From positions 1-33,856 of the forward strand of contig CALGYU010000050.1 in assembly GCA_937934685.1 (NCBI GenBank): DNA of 33,856 bases, in the 5' to 3' direction. The position numbers and the translations under genes were made by a program. Positions 1 to 8,116 of the stretch are shown in pieces. Under the pieces are notes generated by a model. The model was not told the DNA's origin and made no database searches. It saw only the letters and a program-made list of their open reading frames with translations. Numbering within the stretch: the stretch's first letter is position 1; every line of letters begins with the position of its first letter. The DNA comes from an uncultured Acholeplasma sp. GTDB taxonomy: Bacteria; Bacillota_I; Bacilli_A; Acholeplasmatales; Acholeplasmataceae.

Positions 1-29
1 ATTGACACATGGCTTCCAATAATGATCAT
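1..29 (-). CDS. nfo: Endonuclease IV (AP endonuclease), N-terminal fragment cut by window edge
   Basis: Only the first nine codons and part of a tenth are in the window; they read MIIIGSHVS on the minus strand. This matches the conserved N-terminus of bacterial endonuclease IV (M-x-x-I-G-S-H-V-S), a zinc-dependent enzyme that cleaves DNA at abasic sites in base excision repair. The ATG overlaps the TGA stop of the upstream helicase (ATGA), and AGGAG lies 9 bases before it inside the helicase gene, so translation is probably coupled. Position after dinB and a helicase fits a repair gene. The call rests on a very short peptide; the continuation outside the window would settle it. Confidence 0.65.
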
Positions 30-1258
30 TTCATTCGACTCCTTTTAATTTTATTCACTGTTTTCTTTACTTCACTTTGATATTTCTTTTTATGGTTTGG
101 TTTAACTTTTTTGCTTTTCTTAATTGATTTTACAGCATTAACAATTTCTTTATCCATTGGTTTTTCTTTTGGTTTTTCAACTTTAATGCCATCTTTATCT
201 ATCGTGACTGCTTTGAAATTGACACCCTCTTTTTTAAGTTTGTCTATTTTCCTTGAATCTTTATTTTCATATAAAGTGATTACTACACCACTACTATCCA
301 TTCTTCCTGTTCTACCACTACGATGTTTGAAATATTCTAAGTGATAAGGTAGATCATAGTGGATGACGTGTGATGCTTTAAAGTCAATTCCTCTAGAGGC
401 TAAATCACTTGCTACGACGTATTGATATTTTAATTTATGAATCTCTTCAATTAATCTTTTTCTTTGTTTAACATTTAAATCAGATGAAAAGTTAACAGCA
501 TTCAGTCCATTTTCTCTTATCTTTTCAAATATTTCTTGTTGGTCTTCTTTTTTTGAAACAAATATAAAGGCTAAGTATGGATTGATTCCTTGAGTGACCT
601 CTAATAAAGTTTCTAATCTTTTATCTGCTTTGATTTTCACCAAATAATGATCAATTTTTAATTCATGTTCTTTGGTTGTATCAATAACAACAGATGAACC
701 GAAATATTTTTGGATAAACGGTTCCATTTGCTTAGTAATTGTTGCGGAAAATAACAATATTTTAGGTTCGATGTGTTCGATTGTCGCATCAATTAAAGTT
801 AAAAACTCTTCATCAAACATCATATCCGCCTCATCTAGCACAAAATAATTAGCTGTATGGATGTTTAGAGCTTTACTTGCAATAGCATATTCATATAGTT
901 TAGATGGTGTTGTGATCACTAGTTGTGGTTGGTTATTTTTTAACCATGATAATTCACGATGTTTATCAATGCTGCCATAATAACTTTTGATGCTAATTTC
1001 ATCGTCTAATTGTCTAGCCATTTTAGTTACTTGAATGACCAATTCATTGGTCGGAACTAAAATGATGGCTTGAATTTCTTTGACTTCTTTTTTTATTTGA
1101 CTAAAAATAGGTAATAAATAGGCATGGGTTTTTCCTGTTCCGGTTGGTGCTAATCCCACGATGTTTTTATTATCCTTAAATGCTTTAAATGTTTTTTCTT
1201 GGATGGGTGTGATTTTTTCAAACCCGAGTTCTTTTATTTTATTTTCTATGTAATTCAT
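26..1258 (-). CDS. DEAD-box ATP-dependent RNA helicase
   Basis: A 410-residue DEAD-box helicase that uses ATP to unwind or remodel RNA duplexes, probably in ribosome assembly or mRNA turnover. Visible motifs in order: Q motif (GFEKITPIQ, about 12-20), Walker A APTGTGKT (37-44), PTNEL (69-73), TTPSKL, DEAD (142-145), SAT (171-173), ASDLASRGIDF (283-293) and HRSGRTGR (312-319). The roughly 60-residue C-terminal tail is rich in Lys/Arg, as in family members that hold RNA through a basic tail. The start is the ATG at 1258, with AAGGTG six bases upstream; an in-frame GTG at 1267 lies within that ribosome site. It ends in TGA and overlaps the next gene. It most resembles the small Firmicute CshB/YfmL-type helicases, but I cannot choose a subfamily. 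Confidence 0.93.
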   Translation of the reverse strand: MNYIENKIKELGFEKITPIQEKTFKAFKDNKNIVGLAPTGTGKTHAYLLPIFSQIKKEVKEIQAIILVPTNELVIQVTKMARQLDDEISIKSYYGSIDKHRELSWLKNNQPQLVITTPSKLYEYAIASKALNIHTANYFVLDEADMMFDEEFLTLIDATIEHIEPKILLFSATITKQMEPFIQKYFGSSVVIDTTKEHELKIDHYLVKIKADKRLETLLEVTQGINPYLAFIFVSKKEDQQEIFEKIRENGLNAVNFSSDLNVKQRKRLIEEIHKLKYQYVVASDLASRGIDFKASHVIHYDLPYHLEYFKHRSGRTGRMDSSGVVITLYENKDSRKIDKLKKEGVNFKAVTIDKDGIKVEKPKEKPMDKEIVNAVKSIKKSKKVKPNHKKKYQSEVKKTVNKIKRSRMK

Positions 1259-1274
1259 CTTAATCACCTTTTTT

Positions 1275-1283
1275 ATTATATCA
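1275..1283 (-). promoter_or_regulatory. Possible extended -10 element ahead of the helicase
   Basis: On the minus strand the sequence TGATATAAT begins with the TGA stop codon of dinB and matches an extended -10 hexamer. No good -35 is seen. The expected start site would leave a leader of only about ten bases before the helicase ATG, so this may be chance in AT-rich DNA. Confidence 0.25.
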
Positions 1284-2459
1284 TTTTATTCCTTTTTTAA
1301 CGACTTTTCCTTGCTTATGATTGATTTTTTCGATGAGTTTTTCTATTTCATCATCTTTTTTAGTTACTTTTTGGTAATTAAATAAATCATAGTTTTTTTC
1401 TAATTCTTCTTTGGTTATTAAATTTGATATAAAAACTCCAATTAATCTCACTGGTTTATTGTCATAATGCTCTTCTAATAAAGCTTCTGCTTCGCTTCTA
1501 ATTAAAAAGCCATCTTCTTGAAAATCAAAAAACGTATGACTTCTGGTAATGGATTTAAAGTCATCAAATTTAAGTTTTATGCCTACGGTTCTATAATAAA
1601 GATTATATTTTTTAAGTCGCTGATAAACTCTTTCTGATAAGTCTCGCAGATGAGTCACTAAAGCTTCTTGCTCATCAATTAAATAGTTTAAAGTCGTTTC
1701 GTGACTAATAGATTGAGGGATGGCATACTTATCCGGATTAACAATGTTACTGCTTTTACCCGTCATTTCATCAAGGTGACCTTGATAACTTTTTAAAGAC
1801 ATTTTGGTTAATATTTTTTCTTTATTTTTTTCTTCTAAAAAATCACTGATGGTAAAGACCCCTATTTTATTAAGTTCAGCTGCGGTTTTTTTACCAATTC
1901 CAAAGCTTGATCCAATAGATAACGGCCAAATAGTTTTAGAGAGCTCTCTAATTCTTAATACGGTTATACCTAACGGTTTTTTCATATCAGAACCCATTTT
2001 AGCTAAGTAAAGTGTTGGCGCAATGCCAATTGAGCATGGTAGTTGATAATCTTTAACCAGTGTATCTTGGATTTCTTTTGCAATTTCTAATGGATGTTTT
2101 TGGGCTGCCAATTCTGTCATATCAACATAAGCTTCATCAATCGATGCTTGTAAAACCAATGAGGAATATTGCTTTAAAAAGTTAATGAACTCTCGACTTT
2201 TCTTTTGATATAATGGGAAATCCGCTGGAACACTTAATAATTTAGGGTATACTTCAAGTGCCTGATTAAGACTCATTCCTGATTTAACGCCTACTGCTCT
2301 TGCTTTATAGGATGCGGTTGAAATAACACCTCTTCTGGCATTTCCAGGTCCACCTACAACAAAAACCTTATCTTTCAAATAAGGATCTTTAATCATGGCA
2401 CAGGTTGCGTAAAAAGCATTAAGGTCGATATGAAAGATGATTCTTGCTTTTTTGTTCAT
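1281..2459 (-). CDS. dinB: DNA polymerase IV (Y-family translesion polymerase)
   Basis: A 392-residue Y-family DNA polymerase that copies past damaged template bases. The palm carries the metal-binding Asp in FHIDLNAFYATC (D12) and the ASIDEAYVDMT motif (D108, E109), followed by a helix-hairpin-helix segment (FGIGKKTAAELNKIGV, about 195-210) and the little-finger domain to the C-terminus. The steric-gate region (AFYATC) and the GVISTASYKAR nucleotide-binding stretch are intact. Length is normal for DinB, with a charged tail. GGAGG lies seven bases before the ATG. The helicase follows 22 bp downstream and is likely cotranscribed. The gene is divergent from a small plus-strand gene, with which it shares an 86 bp upstream region. 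Confidence 0.95.
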   Translation of the reverse strand: MNKKARIIFHIDLNAFYATCAMIKDPYLKDKVFVVGGPGNARRGVISTASYKARAVGVKSGMSLNQALEVYPKLLSVPADFPLYQKKSREFINFLKQYSSLVLQASIDEAYVDMTELAAQKHPLEIAKEIQDTLVKDYQLPCSIGIAPTLYLAKMGSDMKKPLGITVLRIRELSKTIWPLSIGSSFGIGKKTAAELNKIGVFTISDFLEEKNKEKILTKMSLKSYQGHLDEMTGKSSNIVNPDKYAIPQSISHETTLNYLIDEQEALVTHLRDLSERVYQRLKKYNLYYRTVGIKLKFDDFKSITRSHTFFDFQEDGFLIRSEAEALLEEHYDNKPVRLIGVFISNLITKEELEKNYDLFNYQKVTKKDDEIEKLIEKINHKQGKVVKKGIK

Positions 2460-2486
2460 TGTTTTGCCTCCATTAAAATTTGTTTG

Positions 2487-2515
2487 TTGTATTATGTTTT
2501 TTTTTATTGTATAAT
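2487..2515 (+). promoter_or_regulatory. Promoter for the small plus-strand gene (and possibly overlapping dinB promoter)
   Basis: A perfect -10 hexamer TATAAT (2510-2515) follows a partial -35 TTGTAT (2487-2492) with a 17 bp spacer, pointing at the plus-strand gene starting at 2546. Read on the minus strand the same spot gives TATACAAT, which could serve dinB; the two promoters may overlap. Confidence 0.5.
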
Positions 2516-2545
2516 ACTCTTGATATAAATAGTTGAGGTGAGATC

Positions 2546-2725
2546 ATGTCTAAGTCAAAAAAGACAAACCCTAGTTCTAAAAAAGTCCAACAAGAAGATA
2601 TTAAAGAATTTAAAAACCCTAGCGAAACATGGTGGGGAAAAACCATTATTTGGGTATTACTTATCGGCTTTGTAGGGCTAATTTTTGTAGGAGCTATTTT
2701 CGGATTAATCAATGCAGTTAAATAA
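2546..2725 (+). CDS. Small single-pass membrane protein of unknown function (59 aa)
   Basis: An uncharacterised 59-residue protein beginning MSKSKKTNPSSKKVQQ. The first 30 residues are basic and polar and include a WWGK step; residues about 33-56 form one hydrophobic helix (IIWVLLIGFVGLIFVGAIFG). The shape is a cytoplasmic basic tail plus one transmembrane segment, like several tiny unknown membrane proteins of Firmicutes (for example DUF4044-like); I do not recognise a family. Support for a real gene: GAGGTGA five bases before the ATG, a TATAAT promoter upstream, and a hairpin terminator overlapping its stop. A longer open frame on the opposite strand here (2473-2712) is judged a shadow. Confidence 0.75.
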   Translation: MSKSKKTNPSSKKVQQEDIKEFKNPSETWWGKTIIWVLLIGFVGLIFVGAIFGLINAVK

Positions 2726-2745
2726 AAAGGCGATGGCCTTTTTTT
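2724..2745. terminator. Bidirectional hairpin terminator between convergent genes
   Basis: An eight-base stem (AAAAAGGC with GCCTTTTT) and loop GATG lies between the stop of the 59-residue gene and the stop of recN. It has a T run on the plus strand and an A run that becomes T on the minus strand, so it can end transcripts from both sides. Confidence 0.75.
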
Positions 2746-4390
2746 ATTTTTCTAGCATAGATTTTGCTAAGGCGATCGCTTCTTTAGTAATTCTATCATC
2801 CGATAACATCAGAGCAATCGCTTCTACTCTGGCAGTTTCTTCTAGTTTTTCTATTTTTGAAACCATACGGTCATTGATTTTTTCTTTTTTGATTTGGTAA
2901 TGATAATTTGATTTAGATGCTACTTGCGGTAGATGGGTAATGACTAACACTTGTAAGTCTTTTGATAATTCCAACATTTTATGGGCTACCTTAGCAGCTG
3001 TTTTTCCACTAATTCCAATATCAATTTCATCTAGTACCAATAAGCTTAACTCATGATTTCTTGCGAAAATACTTTTAAAAGCAAACATAAAACGAGCTTT
3101 TTCTCCCCCGCTAGCTACTTTTGAAAGTGGTTTTAAAGGTTCTCCTTCATTTAAAGAAATCATAAATTCTATTTGATCTATACCATTTTCATAAAGCTCT
3201 GGTTTTTCCTTTGTTTCTTCAAAGAGAACTTGAAACTGAGCTTTTTCTAAATCTAAATCTTTTAATTCTAAGATGAGTTCTTTTTCTAATTTTAGAGCCA
3301 TTTTTTTTCTTTTATCACTAATTTCAAGACCTTTTTTTAAAGCTTTTTGATAGCTTGATTCTAATTTTTCATTGGCTTTTTTAATGTAGTTATCATAATC
3401 GGTTACACGTTCTAATTCATCTTTGATTTCTTCTAAGTAAATGATTAATTCATCAATTGTTTTTTGATATTTTTGTTCGATTTTGGTGATTTGATAACTT
3501 CTTTCTTGAAGTTCATTGAACTTTTCTTCATCAAAATCAAAGTGATTTAATTCAAAGAAAAGGTCTTTTTTAATTTCTTCTAATTGATAGTATGTATTTA
3601 GTAAATCTTCAGAATATTTTTGATACTTTTCATCATAACTTGAAATCTTATGAATATTCTGATAACTTTCATAAATTTGATCCAATGAAAATTGTTCATT
3701 TTCCAAGGCTTGATAACTTTGCATTAAAGCTTGTTTGATTTTATCAAAGTTTGTCAGTTTTGATAAGACTTCTTCTAATCCTTCCTTTTCATTGGCTACT
3801 AAATTTAAGGCTTCTAACTCTTTAACTTGATAAGAAAGAAAATCAATTTTTTCTAATGATTCTTCTTTTTTAGATTGAATATTTTTAAAGTTTCTTAAGG
3901 CTTCTAAATAGTTTTCTCTTAAAATAAAGTACTCATTGACTAAAGGATCAATCTTTTTAAAATCCGTTTGATCTAAAAAGTCTAAATATAACGTTTTATC
4001 CATTAAACCAAAAGTATCTGTTTGTGCATGAATAGAACCAATGGTTTTACTAATTTCTTTTAATCTTGTTAGAGTAATTAACTCATTGTTTAATCTGATT
4101 TGATGTTTACCAGTACTGTCTACTTCTCTTAAAATGTTAATTTCATTTGGTAGGGAAAGTTGGTTTTGTTGTGTTTGATTTAAATGAAAACAGGCTTCTA
4201 CCAAAGCCTTTTTTTGTCCATATCTAATCATATCTTGGTCTGCTCTTTTCCCAAAGATTAAAGCCAATGACTCAAGTAAGATTGATTTTCCTGAACCTGT
4301 TTCACCTGTTAATGCTGTTAAACCATCATAAAAGTTGACTTCAATGTCATCGATTAAAGCAAAGTTTTTCACTTTTAAGGTTTTTAACAT
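2744..4390 (-). CDS. recN: DNA repair protein RecN (SMC-like ATPase)
   Basis: A 548-residue SMC-like ATPase that acts in recombinational repair of double-strand breaks, holding DNA ends or sister molecules together. Walker A is GETGSGKS (29-36). A long coiled-coil-rich middle rich in Glu, Lys and Leu (about 150-365) follows. The C-terminal half has the signature ASGGEKARFMFAFK, Walker B LLVLDEIDIGIS and the switch ITHLPQVAS. Length and architecture are normal for RecN. AGGGGG lies just before the ATG. It is the last gene of the nusB-xseA-xseB-tlyA-recN run and ends at a hairpin terminator. The tlyA-recN pairing is common in Firmicutes. Confidence 0.96.
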   Translation of the reverse strand: MLKTLKVKNFALIDDIEVNFYDGLTALTGETGSGKSILLESLALIFGKRADQDMIRYGQKKALVEACFHLNQTQQNQLSLPNEINILREVDSTGKHQIRLNNELITLTRLKEISKTIGSIHAQTDTFGLMDKTLYLDFLDQTDFKKIDPLVNEYFILRENYLEALRNFKNIQSKKEESLEKIDFLSYQVKELEALNLVANEKEGLEEVLSKLTNFDKIKQALMQSYQALENEQFSLDQIYESYQNIHKISSYDEKYQKYSEDLLNTYYQLEEIKKDLFFELNHFDFDEEKFNELQERSYQITKIEQKYQKTIDELIIYLEEIKDELERVTDYDNYIKKANEKLESSYQKALKKGLEISDKRKKMALKLEKELILELKDLDLEKAQFQVLFEETKEKPELYENGIDQIEFMISLNEGEPLKPLSKVASGGEKARFMFAFKSIFARNHELSLLVLDEIDIGISGKTAAKVAHKMLELSKDLQVLVITHLPQVASKSNYHYQIKKEKINDRMVSKIEKLEETARVEAIALMLSDDRITKEAIALAKSMLEK

Positions 4391-4399
4391 AAAATCCCC

Positions 4400-5095
4400 C
4401 TATTTTTTCACATACAATAAGTATTCTTGGTTGCCTTCTTTACCTTTAATAGGAGAAGGTAAATACCCGTAAATATGATAATTAAGATCTTTTAATTCAG
4501 TAACAACTTTTTCTATGACCATTTGAATGGTTTTTTGGTTTTTAACAATACCTTTTTTTAAGTCTTTTGCAGAAACTTCAAATTGTGGTTTAATCAAAAC
4601 GATGAGTGCTTTATTTTCTTTGGCGACATGTCTTAAAATAGGAATCACCGATGTAAATGACACATCAATCATCATAAAATCATGAGTTGGAATATTTACA
4701 TCTAAGATATTGGTTTTTTCAAAAAGTGAAATTCTTTCATCTTGTCTTAAAGATGGATCTAGTTGATCAGTTCCAACATCGTAGGCATATACTTTTTTTG
4801 CACCAAAACTAAGTGCACATTGGGTAAACCCTCCGGTTGAAGATCCAACATCCACTACTATTTGATCCGTTAAATTGATTTCAAACTCTTTGAGTGCAAA
4901 TTCTAGTTTTTCTCCTGCACGACTAACATACTTTCTTCTTTGAGTCACTGAAAGGATATCAGTTGGTTTTATTTCATAACCAGCTTTTAATACCGGTTTA
5001 TCGTTGATGAGAACAAAGCCTCGGGTAATGATGTCTTTAGCCTCAGATCTGGTTTCAACGTGGTTATTTTCAACTAAATATTGATCTAAACGCAT
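4400..5095 (-). CDS. tlyA: TlyA-family rRNA (cytidine-2'-O)-methyltransferase
   Basis: A 231-residue protein with an N-terminal S4 RNA-binding domain (about 1-60, MRLDQYLVENNHVETRSEAK) and an FtsJ/RrmJ-type Rossmann methyltransferase domain. The SAM-binding loop is VVDVGSSTGGFT (80-91); MIDVSF and VLIKPQFE supply the expected catalytic Asp and Lys. TlyA enzymes 2'-O-methylate 16S and 23S rRNA; homologues are often named hemolysin A, but methylation is the demonstrated activity. The start codon overlaps the xseB stop (TAATG), so the two are probably translated together. AGGAAA nine bases upstream serves as the ribosome site. Confidence 0.92.
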   Translation of the reverse strand: MRLDQYLVENNHVETRSEAKDIITRGFVLINDKPVLKAGYEIKPTDILSVTQRRKYVSRAGEKLEFALKEFEINLTDQIVVDVGSSTGGFTQCALSFGAKKVYAYDVGTDQLDPSLRQDERISLFEKTNILDVNIPTHDFMMIDVSFTSVIPILRHVAKENKALIVLIKPQFEVSAKDLKKGIVKNQKTIQMVIEKVVTELKDLNYHIYGYLPSPIKGKEGNQEYLLYVKK

Positions 5096-5274
5096 TATTT
5101 TATTTCCTGTATAACTAGGCTTTCTGCTTCCTTAATTTTTTCATAGCAGCTTTTAGAAAGTTCGATACCTTCTTTATATTTTTTGATGGCATCATCTAAA
5201 GTGATGTCTTTACTTTCTAATTCTTTAACTAATTCTTCAAGTTTCTTTAATTGTTCTTCAAAACTTAGATTCAT
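5095..5274 (-). CDS. xseB: Exodeoxyribonuclease VII small subunit
   Basis: A 59-residue protein (MNLSFEEQLKKLEELVKELE...) with the typical XseB pattern: two helices, the LEELVKELES motif, then ITLDDAIKKYKEGIELSKSC. It binds the XseA large subunit to form exonuclease VII, which degrades single-stranded DNA into oligonucleotides. It is at the short end for XseB (usually about 70-80 residues). The ATG overlaps the xseA stop and its own TAA overlaps the tlyA ATG (both TAATG), a tight coupling likely to matter for the subunit ratio. Confidence 0.93.
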   Translation of the reverse strand: MNLSFEEQLKKLEELVKELESKDITLDDAIKKYKEGIELSKSCYEKIKEAESLVIQEIK

Positions 5275-6605
5275 TATTTTTCCCTCTTTTCTGTAACAAC
5301 CGCCTGGACTAATCCATCGGTTAACTGTATGGTCAATTGATCTTTAACATCAATCATCTTAATACTTGTCAGTACTTTATTATCCTTAGTGACTAGTGAA
5401 AAACCTTTATTCATATAAACCAATGGGTCTAATCCTTTGAGTTTTTCATTTTGTGTAATTAGCTTTAAGGTTTTATCCTGAAGTTGTTGTGTATATTTTT
5501 GATGCATCATTTTTTCTAAAAATTCAAGTTTAACTAAAAAGGCATCAATTTTATCTTTTGGAGAAATCAACCTTTGATTTATAGTTGTTAATCTAAAGCG
5601 ATTAGTTAAAATTTGTGTCTCATAGTTTTTTTGTAATAGTAATTTTTGTTTTTCTAAATCTTTATAGTATTGTTCAATTCTTTTTTGTGGACTTAGCGAT
5701 GTTAATCGCTCTTCTAAATAGACCAACGTTTGGTTTAAATAATCAAATTTGGCTTTAATATGATAGTCTAAAAGTCGCCTGTTTTCTTTAATTTTATCCA
5801 CTAAATCTAACATGTTAGGTGTGGCTAATTCAGCTGCTGCTGTCGGTGTGGGTGCTCTTAGGTCAGAAACAAAGTCTGATAATGTAAAATCAGTTTCATG
5901 GCCTATGGCAGTAATAATAGGGATTTTAGAATGAAAGATAGCTTCTACCACTTCTTTTTCGTTAAATGCCCATAGATCTTCAATTGAACCGCCACCACGA
6001 CCAACAATCAAAACATCTACTAACGCTTGTTCATTGGCTTTATTAATTTGTGTAACAATACTTTCTTTAGCTCCTTGACCTTGTACTAAGGCTGGATATA
6101 ATAAGATTTCTGTTAATAAATATCTTCTAGTGACTGTGTTTTTAATATCTTCAATCACAGCTCCTGTATTGGAAGTGATGACACCGATACGTTTAGGGTA
6201 CTTAGGAATAGGTTTTTTATGAACCTGATCAAAATAGCCTTTATCTTGAAAATCTTTTTTTAAGGCTTCATATTGTAAGTATAAATCCCCTATACCATCA
6301 AGTGTCATTTCATAAATATTTAAACTATAAGTTCCTCTTGGAACATATAAATTAATGGTTGCTTTGACTAAGACTTTATCACCATCTTTAGGTGAAAATA
6401 ATAACTTAGAGGCTAGATTATTAAACATCATAGAAGAAACTTGAGCTTCTTCATCTTTTAAAACAAAATACAGGTGCCCTGTATGATGTCTTTTAAAGTT
6501 TGAAACTTCACCTTTTAAATAAATGGTTTGCAAGTGTTTGTCTGTTTCTATTTTATGTTTTAAGTATTTAGTTAATTGTGCAACCGTCATGTGACGTTCT
6601 TGCAT
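5274..6605 (-). CDS. xseA: Exodeoxyribonuclease VII large subunit
   Basis: A 443-residue catalytic subunit of exonuclease VII. An N-terminal OB-fold (about 5-100, with YLKGEVSNFKRHHTGHLYF) binds single-stranded DNA. The catalytic domain holds RIGVITSNTGAVIEDI (139-154), GRGGGSIEDLWAFNE (202-216), GHETDFTLSDFVSDLRAPTP (235-254) and TAAAELATP. A coiled-coil arm (about 270-400) follows and ends in the short YMNKGFSLV element. AGGTGA lies five bases before the ATG. It sits eight bases after nusB and overlaps xseB. Confidence 0.96.
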   Translation of the reverse strand: MQERHMTVAQLTKYLKHKIETDKHLQTIYLKGEVSNFKRHHTGHLYFVLKDEEAQVSSMMFNNLASKLLFSPKDGDKVLVKATINLYVPRGTYSLNIYEMTLDGIGDLYLQYEALKKDFQDKGYFDQVHKKPIPKYPKRIGVITSNTGAVIEDIKNTVTRRYLLTEILLYPALVQGQGAKESIVTQINKANEQALVDVLIVGRGGGSIEDLWAFNEKEVVEAIFHSKIPIITAIGHETDFTLSDFVSDLRAPTPTAAAELATPNMLDLVDKIKENRRLLDYHIKAKFDYLNQTLVYLEERLTSLSPQKRIEQYYKDLEKQKLLLQKNYETQILTNRFRLTTINQRLISPKDKIDAFLVKLEFLEKMMHQKYTQQLQDKTLKLITQNEKLKGLDPLVYMNKGFSLVTKDNKVLTSIKMIDVKDQLTIQLTDGLVQAVVTEKREK

Positions 6606-6613
6606 AAAATCAC

Positions 6614-7003
6614 CTACTCTGATTGAATATCTTGATATATTTGGTCTAATAATTTATTGGTAAAACGATGTTGTTTGCCATCATCTAAGTTAGAATACTC
6701 TTTAGTTAATTCAATAGCCTCATTGATAATGATGGCATGTGGTAAATCTTTTAACAATAATTCATAGGTTGCTAAACGAATGATGGCTTTATCAACTTTG
6801 TTTAAACGATTAATCGAATAATCAAATAGATTTCTTTCGATGATATCATCAATGAATTCTACTTGTTGACTGATTTCATTAAATATGGCTAGTGATTCTG
6901 GTTGGACTTTAAGGCTTTCTAAATCAATTTTTTCATCATAAAAATCATATTGATATAGTAATTCCATGATTTCTAGTCTGTTGATTTTGTTTTTATCTGA
7001 CAT
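6614..7003 (-). CDS. nusB: Transcription antitermination factor NusB
   Basis: A 129-residue all-helical NusB. With NusE/S10 it binds boxA RNA and supports antitermination and folding of rRNA transcripts. Conserved family stretches are visible: LEIMELLYQYDF near the N-terminus, VDKAIIRLATYELL in the middle and AIIINEAIELTKEYS towards the end. It is first in the nusB-xseA-xseB-tlyA-recN run; the nusB-xseA-xseB order is common in Firmicutes. AAGGAG lies upstream of the ATG. Confidence 0.95.
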   Translation of the reverse strand: MSDKNKINRLEIMELLYQYDFYDEKIDLESLKVQPESLAIFNEISQQVEFIDDIIERNLFDYSINRLNKVDKAIIRLATYELLLKDLPHAIIINEAIELTKEYSNLDDGKQHRFTNKLLDQIYQDIQSE

Positions 7004-7044
7004 GTGCTTGCTCCTTGATTATTCTTTATTATTTCTTCTTTACC

Positions 7045-7053
7045 ATTTTACCA
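7045..7053 (-). promoter_or_regulatory. Extended -10 promoter for the nusB operon
   Basis: TGGTAAAAT on the minus strand, about 40 bases before the nusB start, fits an extended -10 box (TGn plus TAAAAT). No convincing -35 is present. It sits just downstream of the preceding terminator, where a new promoter is expected. Confidence 0.4.
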
Positions 7054-7077
7054 TATTTTGAATAACTTCTCATGAAT

Positions 7078-7104
7078 AAAAAAAAGACTATTTATGAAAT
7101 AGTC
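7078..7104 (-). terminator. Rho-independent terminator of the anti-sigma gene
   Basis: On the minus strand GACTATTT, loop CAT, AAATAGTC is followed by eight T. It starts inside the stop codon of the anti-sigma gene and separates that operon from nusB. Confidence 0.85.
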
Positions 7105-8116
7105 ATTTTTTATCTATCGTTTGACCATCGATTTTATATCGGTAGCCTTCTTCTAAAATTTCTAGTTCAAATGTTCCTTCACTTTGGTCTGTTTGATACT
7201 CAATAAAGTATTTTCCTCTTTGAATAACGATGATATCAAACTCAAAGGTATGTCCCATTTTTTCGATCATTAAAGTCATTTGTGTGCGTTGATTTTTTAC
7301 TTCTTTTTGAAAATGAACGACTTCAATTTTTTGATGATTGATATATTTGGTATAAATATACTCTGATTCATCTTGTTCTTTTTCTTCTTCAATTTTAATA
7401 TAATTTTTTTGATCTTCTGTTAAGTAAAGTGTAATTTTAAATTCAGATTCATCTTGTTCAATTTCATTTTCAGCTTTAAAATAATAGGCTATGTTTTCAT
7501 AAACAATATATCCATACATTTCTTCTTCTGTCTCATCATCTTCAACTTCAAAATTACTTTGATAGTAAATATGATAGGTAATGGTTTCTTTAAATGCATT
7601 GACACTTTTTAACTCAATTTGGTAAGGAAAATATTTTTTAGCATATGTCCCTTTTCCTAAAGTATTTAATTCTTTAGTCATTGCTGTATTTTGTTGGTTT
7701 TTTTCTTGAATTAAATCAATGTATTCATGAAATATATTAATATGATCATGATCTTGCGTGTTATTTAAACTCATTGTTGGTATAACTTTGAGTTGTTTAT
7801 CTTTTTTAGTTATTTCTAAAGCGGTTTGGGTTTGTAAAATAACTAGCTGTTCTTTAGCTGAAATTGCTTTATTAAATGGAATTACTTGATTTCTATTTTT
7901 AAGAAAACTTGGTAAAAAAGAGACTGTTAATATTAAAATCAATAAAAGGGGTGCTAAGATGAATTGTGGTTTAAAGACGAATCTTTGTTTCTTTTGATCA
8001 TATGCTTGTTGAGCAGGTTTGATGTCAATTTGTGATAAATTGATTTTATGTAAAACATCTGGAGTTTCTTTTTCCAGATCTTCTTTGATGATTTTTAGTA
8101 TTTCGTCTTTTTTCAT
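7103..8116 (-). CDS. Membrane-anchored anti-sigma factor (probable)
   Basis: A 337-residue single-pass membrane protein just after an ECF sigma gene. About 48 cytoplasmic residues (MKKDEILKIIKED...) precede one transmembrane helix (about 51-72, FILAPLLLILILTVSFLP) and a 260-residue outer domain rich in Glu and beta-type segments. That layout fits an anti-sigma factor holding the sigma at the membrane; no HCC zinc motif is seen. The ATG at 8116 overlaps the sigma stop (ATGA), with GGAGG seven bases upstream. A longer reading from 8167 would run back into the sigma gene and is not favoured. The outer domain resembles the neighbouring lipoprotein: KETITYHIYY against EETVIYQLYL, and ENEIEQDESEFKITLYLTED against KKEIEKDGSEEEFEIELKIS. 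Role inferred from layout and context. Confidence 0.72.
   Translation of the reverse strand: MKKDEILKIIKEDLEKETPDVLHKINLSQIDIKPAQQAYDQKKQRFVFKPQFILAPLLLILILTVSFLPSFLKNRNQVIPFNKAISAKEQLVILQTQTALEITKKDKQLKVIPTMSLNNTQDHDHINIFHEYIDLIQEKNQQNTAMTKELNTLGKGTYAKKYFPYQIELKSVNAFKETITYHIYYQSNFEVEDDETEEEMYGYIVYENIAYYFKAENEIEQDESEFKITLYLTEDQKNYIKIEEEKEQDESEYIYTKYINHQKIEVVHFQKEVKNQRTQMTLMIEKMGHTFEFDIIVIQRGKYFIEYQTDQSEGTFELEILEEGYRYKIDGQTIDKK

Noticed and set aside
2473..2712. A 79-codon open frame on the minus strand upstream of dinB
   Set aside because: It overlaps the plus-strand 59-residue gene almost entirely, has a composition unlike membrane or soluble neighbours (a Pro/Thr/Ser-rich start), and would include the dinB promoter area. 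The plus-strand gene has better signals.
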